Part shown: piece after piece, positions 57,194 to 64,000 of the stretch
Layout: each line of letters begins with the position of its first letter
Position numbering within the stretch: the first letter of the stretch is position 1
Assembly (NCBI GenBank): GCA_900545825.1
Contig: URAS01000002.1
Span: 62,001 to 126,000, forward strand
DNA length: 64,000 nt
Reading direction: 5' to 3'
From: an uncultured Actinomyces sp.
GTDB taxonomy: Bacteria; Actinomycetota; Actinomycetes; Actinomycetales; Actinomycetaceae
Notes under the pieces: generated by a model
The model's database searches: none
The model's input: the letters and a program-made list of their open reading frames with translations, nothing else
Told to the model about the DNA's origin: nothing
Program-made: the position numbers and the translations under genes

Positions 57194-58854
57194 GACAGTC
57201 CTTCCACAACCGGTCCCAGCGCGAGGGCGGGGACGAATGTCAGTCCGGCGATGAGGACGGCCACGCCCACCATGACGCCGATAAAGAGGGGACGATGCGT
57301 CGGCAGGGTCCCCGCGCTTTCGCTGGCGCGCCCCGCGGTGGCCAGGCGCCCCGCGAGGGCCAGGACGAAGCAGATGGGGATGAAGCGGCCGCACACCATG
57401 GCGAGGCTCGTCGCCACGGCGATCGGCGGGACCTGTGCGTGAAGGCCGCCCATGGCCGACCCGTTGTTGTTGCCGGCCGACGCGAAGGCGTAGAGCAGCT
57501 CGGAGAAGCCGCCGGCGCCCGGCGCGCTCATCGCCGCCCGCGCCTGGGAGATCCCCAGGCACACGGCGGTTCCCACGAGGACGAGGATCGGCGTGATCAG
57601 CGTATAGAGGCTGATCAGCGTCATTTCGCGCGGCCCGATCCGTTTGCCCAGGTATTCGGGGGTGCGCCCGACCATGAGGCCGGCGAGGAACACGGCGATC
57701 ATCGCGACGATGAGGATGCCGTAGAGGCCGGAGCCGACGCCGCCGGGGGCGACCTCGCCGATGAGCATGTTGAGCATGAGGAGGGCGCGCGCTCCCCCGC
57801 TGAAGCTCGCGTGCGCCGAGTCGACGGCGCCGGTCGAGGTCAGCGTCGTCGCCGAGGCAAACAGCGCCGACGGGATGACGCCGAAGCGCACCTCCTTACC
57901 CTCCATCATCGCGCCGTTAGTGGCGAAGACGCCGGCGCGCGCGTGCCATTCGAGCGCCATCGTCGCCGCGGTAGAAGCCACGGCGAGGACGCCCATCGCG
58001 GCGAGGATCGCCCAGCCCTGGCGCTTTTGCCCGACCATGATCCCGAATGTCCTGGGCAGCGCCGTGGGGATGAGGAGGATGAGGATGATCTCGACAAGGT
58101 TGGTCCACGCCGTCGGGTTCTCGAACGGGTGCGCCGAGTTCGCACCGAAGTACCCGCCACCGTTCGTGCCGAGTTCCTTGATCGCTTCCTGCGAGGCGAC
58201 GGGCCCGGTGACGAGGGTCTGGTGCGCGCCGGTCAGCGTCGTCACCGTGTGGGCGCCGGCGAACGAATCGACGACGCCCAGGCAGACGAGGACGAGGGCG
58301 GCGACGACCGACAGCGGCAGGAGGATGCGGCCGATCGCCCTCGTGAGGTCGACCCAGAAGTTGCCCAGCCCGGGGTGGTGGTCGCGGGTCAGCCCGCGGA
58401 TGAGGGCGATCGCGACGCACAGCCCGACGGCGGCCGACGCGAAGTTCTGGACGGCGATCCCGCCCATCTGCGCGGCGAAGCCCAGGACTTTCTCGCCGGA
58501 GTAGGCCTGCCAGTTCGTGTTGGTGACGAACGAGATCGCCGTGTTCGCCGCGAGCAGCGGGTTCATCGTCGCGCGTCCGCCCCATGGGGCCGGCAGTAGC
58601 GACTGCACCCTGACGATGACGTAGAGGACGACGACGCTGACGAACGAAAACGCGAGGACGGACAGGTAGTAGGTCATCCACCGCTGTTCGGCGTCGGGGT
58701 CGACGCCGAGCATCCGGTAGACGCCCCGTTCGACGCGCGTGTGCGCGGGGCTCGTCATCACGCGCGCGATATACGCGCCCATGGGGCGGTGCGCGAGGCC
58801 GAGGACGGCGACGACGAGGACGACCTGGGTGAGGCCGGCAGCGAGGGGGCTCAC
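57190..58854 (-). CDS. kdpA: KdpA potassium-binding channel-like subunit
   Basis: A 554-residue, ten-helix protein with four pore loops; AISFVTNTNWQAYSGE, GTNGGGYFGANSAHPFENPT and ASAGNNNGSAMGGL are filter-type segments. GTG at 58854 has GGAGGA and overlaps the kdpF stop (GTGA). Confidence 0.98.
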   Translation of the reverse strand: MSPLAAGLTQVVLVVAVLGLAHRPMGAYIARVMTSPAHTRVERGVYRMLGVDPDAEQRWMTYYLSVLAFSFVSVVVLYVIVRVQSLLPAPWGGRATMNPLLAANTAISFVTNTNWQAYSGEKVLGFAAQMGGIAVQNFASAAVGLCVAIALIRGLTRDHHPGLGNFWVDLTRAIGRILLPLSVVAALVLVCLGVVDSFAGAHTVTTLTGAHQTLVTGPVASQEAIKELGTNGGGYFGANSAHPFENPTAWTNLVEIILILLIPTALPRTFGIMVGQKRQGWAILAAMGVLAVASTAATMALEWHARAGVFATNGAMMEGKEVRFGVIPSALFASATTLTSTGAVDSAHASFSGGARALLMLNMLIGEVAPGGVGSGLYGILIVAMIAVFLAGLMVGRTPEYLGKRIGPREMTLISLYTLITPILVLVGTAVCLGISQARAAMSAPGAGGFSELLYAFASAGNNNGSAMGGLHAQVPPIAVATSLAMVCGRFIPICFVLALAGRLATAGRASESAGTLPTHRPLFIGVMVGVAVLIAGLTFVPALALGPVVEGLS

Positions 58855-58943
58855 GAGAAATCCTCCGGCTTGATCAGGACATACACCATGTAGGCGATGG
58901 CGGCGGTAACGAGGACGAGGCCGATGATGGACGAGGCGCTCAC
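58851..58943 (-). CDS. kdpF: KdpF small membrane subunit
   Basis: A 30-residue single-helix peptide: GTG start, SSIIGLVLVTAAIAYMVYVL, then IKPEDFS and TGA. The terminal KPE(D/R)F motif is typical of KdpF, which stabilises the complex. Both ends overlap neighbours by four bases (GTGA). Confidence 0.92.
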   Translation of the reverse strand: MSASSIIGLVLVTAAIAYMVYVLIKPEDFS

Positions 58944-59023
58944 AGGTGATCGACCCCCCATCCCAACGCGGCAAGGCCTGCAAAAATAACGGTCACTCCA
59001 ACAATGGCGAAGACGTCGGCCAT
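58940..59023 (-). CDS. 27-residue membrane micro-peptide preceding kdpF
   Basis: ATG at 59023 with GGGAG nine bases upstream; residues MADVFAIVGVTVIFAGLAAL form one helix, ending GWGVDHL. Its TGA overlaps the kdpF GTG, the same coupling as the rest of the operon, so it is part of the kdp mRNA. I know similar unannotated peptides in front of actinobacterial kdpF only vaguely; function unknown, perhaps a second small subunit or a leader. Confidence 0.8.
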   Translation of the reverse strand: MADVFAIVGVTVIFAGLAALGWGVDHL

Positions 59024-59105
59024 CGATAGGCTCCCTTCACTGGTTTAGGGCTCGGTTGAGCTCCGGGCACCCAGTGAACTCGCCTTCAGCCGTACCTCCG
59101 CACCG

Positions 59106-59147
59106 TCTTAACGCCGCCTTTACGCCTGGCGCGCGATTCTTAACGCC
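59106..59147 (-). promoter_or_regulatory. Triple direct repeat upstream of kdp, candidate KdpE sites
   Basis: On the minus strand GGCGTTAAGA, GGCGTAAAGG and GGCGTTAAGA start 21 and 11 bases apart, i.e. on one face of the helix, ~90-120 bases before the first micro-peptide start. This spacing suits OmpR-type dimers. Confidence 0.6.
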
Positions 59148-59479
59148 ACCTTGATCCGTCCGTTAGCCACGCCACGTTCCGGCAGGTCCCAGGGACTTCC
59201 CCGACGCTCCCCAGGCATACGACGAGGGGCCCGAGTCGTCCTCGCGCCCCTCTCCCCTGCGTCGCGCCTCCTAGTGGCTGGCGCCGCCGTGAATATACGG
59301 TGATGCGCCGGCAATCCCCGTGCACTAAACCGTAGGAAGGCTGGGGGACCACGCCCCCGACGCGTGGCCGGCCACCGACACGACGACCGTCGCCAGCGTG
59401 ACGATCCGCGCCCTCGCGGCCCCGATAACGTTTCTCCCTAGCCTACGTCGCCCGAGGTGAGGGCGAATAAGCACAAAAA
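59148..59479. other. Gene-free stretch between the kdp control region and rpsQ terminator
   Basis: No supported reading frame or repeat; ordinary GC content. It holds the space between the S10-unit terminator and the kdp promoter region. Confidence 0.5.
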
Positions 59480-59516
59480 CCCGTGGGGGCCCAGGCTCAG
59501 CCTGGACCCCCACGGG
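59480..59516 (-). terminator. Rho-independent terminator of the S10 unit behind rpsQ
   Basis: CCCGTGGGGG and CCCCCACGGG with inner CCAGGCT/AGCCTGG; on the minus strand TTTTTG follows. It ends transcription between rpsQ and the kdp operon. Confidence 0.95.
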
Positions 59517-59539
59517 AATGCTTCGATCAGCGAGGAAGA

Positions 59540-59806
59540 CTACTTAGCCTTCTCGACGATCTCCATGACACGCCACCGCTTGGTCTTCGACAGCGGACGG
59601 GTCTCCATGATGCGAACGAGGTCGCCGACGCCACACTCGTTGTTCTCGTCATGGGCCTTGACGCGCTTGTTGCGGCGCATGACCTTGCCGTACAGGGCGT
59701 GCTTGACGTGATCCTCAAGCTCGACCGTGACGGTCTTGTCCATCTTGTCGCTCACGACGTAGCCGCGGCGAACCTTGCGGTGATTACGTTCAGTCGTCTC
59801 CGCCAT
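59540..59806 (-). CDS. rpsQ: 30S ribosomal protein S17
   Basis: An 88-residue S17: NHRKVRRGYVVSDKMDKTVT, HVKHALYGKVMRRNKRVKAH, MEIVEKAK at the end. Last gene of the S10 unit in this genome. Confidence 0.97.
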   Translation of the reverse strand: MAETTERNHRKVRRGYVVSDKMDKTVTVELEDHVKHALYGKVMRRNKRVKAHDENNECGVGDLVRIMETRPLSKTKRWRVMEIVEKAK

Positions 59807-59808
59807 GA

Positions 59809-60042
59809 TTACTCCTTCGGCTCCGGCGCGGTGCGAATGCCCAGCTCGCGCTCGTGAGCAATCGTGTAGATGCGCGCAATGTCGCGACGCAGGGTCGCCA
59901 TGCGGCCACGATCTTCACCAGCGCCAGTCGCCAGGGCGAAACGCAGATTGAACAGCTCGGTCTTGGCCTTCTCGAGCTCCTGGCGGAGCTGCTCGTCGTC
60001 CATGACGTCGAGCTGGGCCGTGGTCAGTCCCTTTTCAGCCAC
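59809..60042 (-). CDS. rpmC: 50S ribosomal protein L29
   Basis: A 77-residue L29: LDVMDDEQLRQELEKAKTEL, FNLRFALATGAGEDRGRMAT, RRDIARIYTIAHERE. GTG start at 60042 overlaps the rplP stop by one base. Confidence 0.97.
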   Translation of the reverse strand: MAEKGLTTAQLDVMDDEQLRQELEKAKTELFNLRFALATGAGEDRGRMATLRRDIARIYTIAHERELGIRTAPEPKE

Positions 60043-60461
60043 TACTGGTCACCACCTTCACGGCTCACGAAACGAGTCTTCATCGGCAGCTTGTACTGCG
60101 CGCGACGCATGGCCTCGCGGGCGACGTTCTCGGGAACGCCGGCCAGCTCGAACATGATGCGGCCCGGCTTGACGGGGGCAACCCACCATTCCGGCGAGCC
60201 CTTACCGGAACCCATGCGGGTTTCGGCCGGCTTCTTGGTCAGCGGGCGGTCCGGGAAGATGTTGATCCAGACCTTACCGCCACGCTTGATGTAGCGGGTC
60301 ATCGCGATACGAGCGGCCTCGATCTGACGGTTCGTGACGTAGGCGTGCTCGAGAGCCTGAATGCCGTAGTCGCCGAACGAGATCTCGGTGCCGCCCTTGG
60401 CCATGCCCTTGCGGCCGGGACGGTGCTGCTTGCGGAACTTAGTCCTACGAGGGATGAGCAT
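60042..60461 (-). CDS. rplP: 50S ribosomal protein L16
   Basis: A 139-residue L16: LIPRRTKFRKQHRPGRKGMA, FGDYGIQALEHAYVTNRQIE, KPAETRMGSGKGSPEWWVAP. GAGGAG precedes the ATG. Confidence 0.98.
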   Translation of the reverse strand: MLIPRRTKFRKQHRPGRKGMAKGGTEISFGDYGIQALEHAYVTNRQIEAARIAMTRYIKRGGKVWINIFPDRPLTKKPAETRMGSGKGSPEWWVAPVKPGRIMFELAGVPENVAREAMRRAQYKLPMKTRFVSREGGDQ

Positions 60462-60464
60462 GTC

Positions 60465-61328
60465 TCACTCCTCCGATCCGGTGTTCTCGGCTGCGGGGGC
60501 CTCGGCCGGAGCCTCAGCCTGGGCAGCCTGGTTCTCGGCGTCGCCCGAGGGCGCACCCTGGCGGTTACCGCCGCGGTTACCACCGCGACGCTGGTCGCCA
60601 CCGCGGCCGCGACCGCGGCCCCGACGCTCACCACCGCGGCCACCGCGGCCGCGCTGAGCGGTCTCGGCGAGCTGGCGGTTGAACTCCGACTCGGTGACGT
60701 CACCCTTGTAGATCCACACCTTGACGCCGATGCGGCCATACGTCGTGCGGGCCTCGTAGAACCCGTAGTCGATGTACGCACGCAGCGTGTGCAGGGGCAC
60801 GCGGCCCTCGCGGTAGAACTCCGAACGCGACATTTCGGCGCCGCCGAGGCGGCCCGAGCACTGGACGCGGATACCGTTCGCGCCGGCGCCAAGCGCCGAC
60901 TGGATCCCGCGCCGCATCGCGCGACGGAACGACACGCGGGCAGCGAGCTGCTCGGCGATGCCCTGGGCAACCAGCTGGGCGTCGATCTCGGGGCGCTTGA
61001 CCTCGAGGATGTTCAGCTGAACCTGCTTGCCCGTGAGCTTCTCGAGCTTCGCGCGGAGCTTGTCGGCCTCGGTGCCGCGGCGACCGATCACGATGCCCGG
61101 GCGGGCGGTGTGGAGGTCGACGCGGACCCGGTCGCGGGTGCGCTCGATGTCAATCTTCGAAATACCGGCGCGCTCCAGCTGGTCTTCCATCATGTTGCGG
61201 ATCTTGACGTCTTCCGCAACGAAATCGGAGTACCGCTGACCCTTCTTCGTCGAATCAGCAAACCAACGAGAACGGTGGTCGGTGGTAATACCCAGCCGGA
61301 ACCCGGTGGGGCTAACCTTTTGTCCCAT
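60465..61328 (-). CDS. rpsC: 30S ribosomal protein S3 with Arg/Gly and Glu/Ala tail
   Basis: A 287-residue S3. Residues 1-215 are canonical: MGQKVSPTGFRLGITTDHRS, the KH domain VIGRRGTEADKLRAKLEKLT, GIRVQCSGRLGGAEMSR. The tail has RGG-type repeats (RGRGRGGDQRRGGNRGGNR) and then an Ala/Glu-rich end. The ATG overlaps the rplV stop by one base. Confidence 0.97.
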   Translation of the reverse strand: MGQKVSPTGFRLGITTDHRSRWFADSTKKGQRYSDFVAEDVKIRNMMEDQLERAGISKIDIERTRDRVRVDLHTARPGIVIGRRGTEADKLRAKLEKLTGKQVQLNILEVKRPEIDAQLVAQGIAEQLAARVSFRRAMRRGIQSALGAGANGIRVQCSGRLGGAEMSRSEFYREGRVPLHTLRAYIDYGFYEARTTYGRIGVKVWIYKGDVTESEFNRQLAETAQRGRGGRGGERRGRGRGRGGDQRRGGNRGGNRQGAPSGDAENQAAQAEAPAEAPAAENTGSEE

Positions 61329-61696
61329 TACTCGTTCCCTTCTTCGTGGTCATCGGTCGCGACGACGATCGTCACGTGGCTGGTGCGCTTGAGGATGCGG
61401 CCGGCGCGCCCCTGGGCGCGCGGACGGAACCGCTTCATCGTCGGACCCTCGTCAACGTAGGCGGCCTTGATGACCAGATCCTTCGCGTCAACCGAACCGC
61501 CGTCGCGGGCGGCCAGATCCTTCGCATTCGCCATTGCCGACTGCAGAACCTTACGAACGTCCACGGCGACCCGCTGGGGGGCGAAACGCAGGATGTCGTA
61601 GGCCTCGAGAGCACGCTTGCCGCGAATCTCGTTCACGACACGGCGCGTCTTCTGCGGCGTGGAGCGCACATAGCGCGCTTGCGCCTTGGCTTCCAT
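61328..61696 (-). CDS. rplV: 50S ribosomal protein L22
   Basis: A 122-residue L22: YVRSTPQKTRRVVNEIRGKR, VRKVLQSAMANAKD, MKRFRPRAQGRAGRILKRTS. ATG at 61696 has GAGG six bases away. Confidence 0.98.
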   Translation of the reverse strand: MEAKAQARYVRSTPQKTRRVVNEIRGKRALEAYDILRFAPQRVAVDVRKVLQSAMANAKDLAARDGGSVDAKDLVIKAAYVDEGPTMKRFRPRAQGRAGRILKRTSHVTIVVATDDHEEGNE

Positions 61697-61730
61697 CTTT
61701 TGCCTCACTTCTTCCAGATACGGGCCACCG

Positions 61731-62012
61731 TCAGCGACGGCGGGCCTTGCGGTCGTCCTTGTCGTGGCCGCGGTAGGTACGCGTGGGAGCGAACTCGCCG
61801 AGCTTGTGGCCGATCATGTTCTCCGTGATGTAGACCGGAACGTGCTTACGGCCATCGTGCACCGCGATGGTGTGGCCGATGAAGTCCGGCGTGATCATGG
61901 AGCGACGCGACCACGTCTTGATAACGCTCTTCTTGTTGGCGTCGTTGAGCGCATCCACCTTCTTCATCAGGTGGTCGTCAACGAACGGGCCCTTCTTCAG
62001 GCTACGTGGCAT
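61731..62012 (-). CDS. rpsS: 30S ribosomal protein S19
   Basis: A 93-residue S19: MPRSLKKGPFVDDHLMKKVD, KTWSRRSMITPDFIGHTIAV, GEFAPTRTYRGH. Confidence 0.98.
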   Translation of the reverse strand: MPRSLKKGPFVDDHLMKKVDALNDANKKSVIKTWSRRSMITPDFIGHTIAVHDGRKHVPVYITENMIGHKLGEFAPTRTYRGHDKDDRKARRR

Positions 62013-62027
62013 TGCTCAATCCCCCTA

Positions 62028-62864
<837 letters not shown>

Positions 62865-62879
62865 TGTTCACTCCACCCC

Positions 62880-63185
62880 TTAGGCGACCGTCTCGCCGAA
62901 AATGTCGATGGTGCCTTCGCGAAGCGAGACGATGGCGCGCTTGGTGTCCTTGCGCTTGCCGTAGCCCGTGCGGGTACGGACGCGCTTGCCCTGGCGGTTG
63001 ATCGTGTTGATCTTGTCGACCTTGACGTCGAAGATCGCCTCGATGGCCACGCGGATCTCGGTCTTGTTCGCGTCGGGAGCAACCTCGAACGTGTACTTAC
63101 CGTTGTCAATGAGGCCGTACGCCTTTTCCGACACGATGGGCCGGATGATGACGTCACGCGGGTTCTTGGATTTTTCCAGGCTCAT
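62880..63185 (-). CDS. rplW: 50S ribosomal protein L23
   Basis: A 101-residue L23: PRDVIIRPIVSEKAYGLIDN, KYTFEVAPDANKTEIRVAIE, INRQGKRVRTRTGYGKRKD. Confidence 0.98.
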   Translation of the reverse strand: MSLEKSKNPRDVIIRPIVSEKAYGLIDNGKYTFEVAPDANKTEIRVAIEAIFDVKVDKINTINRQGKRVRTRTGYGKRKDTKRAIVSLREGTIDIFGETVA

Positions 63186-63188
63186 GCT

Positions 63189-63839
63189 TTACGCCTCCTC
63201 TTCGGACTTGCGGCCGCGGCCCAGGAAGTCGTCAAGACCCGTCTTGGTGAACACGACGTCTTCAGCGTTCAGAACGTCGTACGTGTTCAGCTGGTCGGCG
63301 AACAGCAGGTGAACCTGCGGGAGGTTACGCACCGACAGGCCCTGAATCTGATCATCGGTCCGGCCGAGGACGACGAGGACCTTGCGCTGGTCGGCGACAC
63401 GCTCGAGCGCGACGCGGCCGGCCTTGGTCGACGGCTTCTCGCCACCGATGAACGCGGTCACCGCGTGGATGCGGCCGTTGCGGGCGCGATCCGACAGGGC
63501 GCTGCGCAGCGCGGCAGCCTTCATCTTCTTGGGGGTCCGCTGCGAGTAGTCGCGGGGCTTGGGGCCGTGGACAACGCCACCGCCACGCCACTGCGGCGCA
63601 CGGATCGAGCCCTGGCGGGCGCGACCGGTGCCCTTCTGGCGCCACGGCTTGCGGCCACCGCCGCGAACCTCGCCACGGGTCTTCGTCGAGTGCGTGCCCT
63701 GGCGGGCAGCCGCGAGCTGCGCGACGACGACCTGGTGCATCAGCGGAATGTTGAGCTCGACGTCGAAAATCTCGGCGGGCAGGTCAACCGACTCGGTGAC
63801 GTTGCCGTCGACGTCCAACACGTCAATGTTCAGGCTCAT
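63189..63839 (-). CDS. rplD: 50S ribosomal protein L4
   Basis: A 216-residue L4: AARQGTHSTKTRGEVRGGGR, KPWRQKGTGRARQGSIRAPQ, LNTYDVLNAEDVVFTKTGL. ATG at 63839 is preferred to the in-frame GTG at 63845, which would overlap the rplC stop; AAGGGTG lies upstream. Confidence 0.97.
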   Translation of the reverse strand: MSLNIDVLDVDGNVTESVDLPAEIFDVELNIPLMHQVVVAQLAAARQGTHSTKTRGEVRGGGRKPWRQKGTGRARQGSIRAPQWRGGGVVHGPKPRDYSQRTPKKMKAAALRSALSDRARNGRIHAVTAFIGGEKPSTKAGRVALERVADQRKVLVVLGRTDDQIQGLSVRNLPQVHLLFADQLNTYDVLNAEDVVFTKTGLDDFLGRGRKSEEEA

Positions 63840-63841
63840 GA

Positions 63842-64000
63842 TCACGCACCCTTCACTGCGGTACGGACCAGCACGATGCCGCCCTTGGGGCCGGGGATGG
63901 CGCCCGTGAGCAGGAGGACGCCCTTGTCGACGTCGGCAGCCTGGACCGTAAGGTTTTGGATGGTACGACGCTGGTTACCCATGCGACCCGCCATACGCAG
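63842..64000 (-). CDS. rplC: 50S ribosomal protein L3, C-terminal part (partial)
   Basis: The last 52 codons before TGA: LRMAGRMGNQRRTIQNLTVQ, then DKGVLLLTGAIPGPKGGIVL. The rest lies beyond the window end. It is two bases ahead of rplD. Confidence 0.96.
   Translation of the reverse strand: MRMAGRMGNQRRTIQNLTVQAADVDKGVLLLTGAIPGPKGGIVLVRTAVKGA

Noticed and set aside
51000..59500. Mobile element carrying kdp into the ribosomal cluster
   Set aside because: No transposase, integrase, inverted ends or target-site duplication is visible on either side; base composition matches the surroundings.

Overview
The window is a 64 kb piece of a high-GC Gram-positive (Actinomycetota) chromosome. The evidence is the strong G/C third-position bias, a WhiB protein, a polyphosphate-glucokinase-type ROK kinase, GTG starts, leaderless genes, CIRCE control of groES, and the neighbourhood groES/tsaD/whiB/guaB next to rplM-rpsI-truA-rplQ-rpoA. 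The alpha operon lacks rpsD and the mRNA order is infA-rpsM-rpsK-rpoA-rplQ, which argues against mycobacteria and corynebacteria. I cannot name the genus.

Layout. 1-10.3 kb is metabolic and regulatory: the end of a GT39-type glycosyltransferase, an inositol-type catabolic operon (IolE-like, IolG-like, LacI regulator) with a twin operator, amtB-glnK, an NCS1 permease, and oleate hydratase divergent from a TetR regulator. 10.5-16.8 kb holds a divergent membrane pyrophosphatase with a glycosyltransferase-like partner, an RNB exoribonuclease and an aldo/keto reductase. 17.1-18.7 kb holds a TetR gene and a toxin-antitoxin cassette bracketed by 63-bp direct repeats beside tRNA-Thr. 18.7-25.1 kb holds a membrane DsbA-like protein, a membrane Ser/Thr kinase, and a pair made of a degenerate MalK-like ATPase and a DUF4032/kinase-like protein. 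25.2-26.1 kb is an AT-richer island with three paralogous amphipathic micro-peptides of 35-38 residues. 26.6-37.6 kb is housekeeping: fumC, guaB operon, whiB, groES with CIRCE, tsaD, glmM.

From 37.7 kb to the end almost everything is on the minus strand and concerns translation: rpsI-rplM, truA-ppgK, rplQ-rpoA-rpsK-rpsM-infA, map, adk-secY, rplO-rpmD-rpsE-rplR-rplF-rpsH-rplE-rplX-rplN, then rpsQ-rpmC-rplP-rpsC-rplV-rpsS-rplB-rplW-rplD-rplC (cut by the window edge). A complete potassium-pump operon (kdpFABC plus kdpDE, with an extra 27-residue membrane peptide in front) sits between rpsQ and rplN. It is separated from the S10 genes by a strong terminator, and rplN has its own promoter candidate. 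rpsN, rpsD and rpmJ are missing from their usual places.

The most interesting items are: the three micro-peptide genes (two with their own visible promoter, two with a clear terminator), the kdp insertion with its extra micro-peptide, a recurrent composite intergenic repeat (GC hairpin plus an AACGTGA-type palindrome) at gene ends, the pseudo-ATPase/kinase pair, a PII protein without the T-loop tyrosine, and the direct-repeat-flanked toxin-antitoxin cassette.
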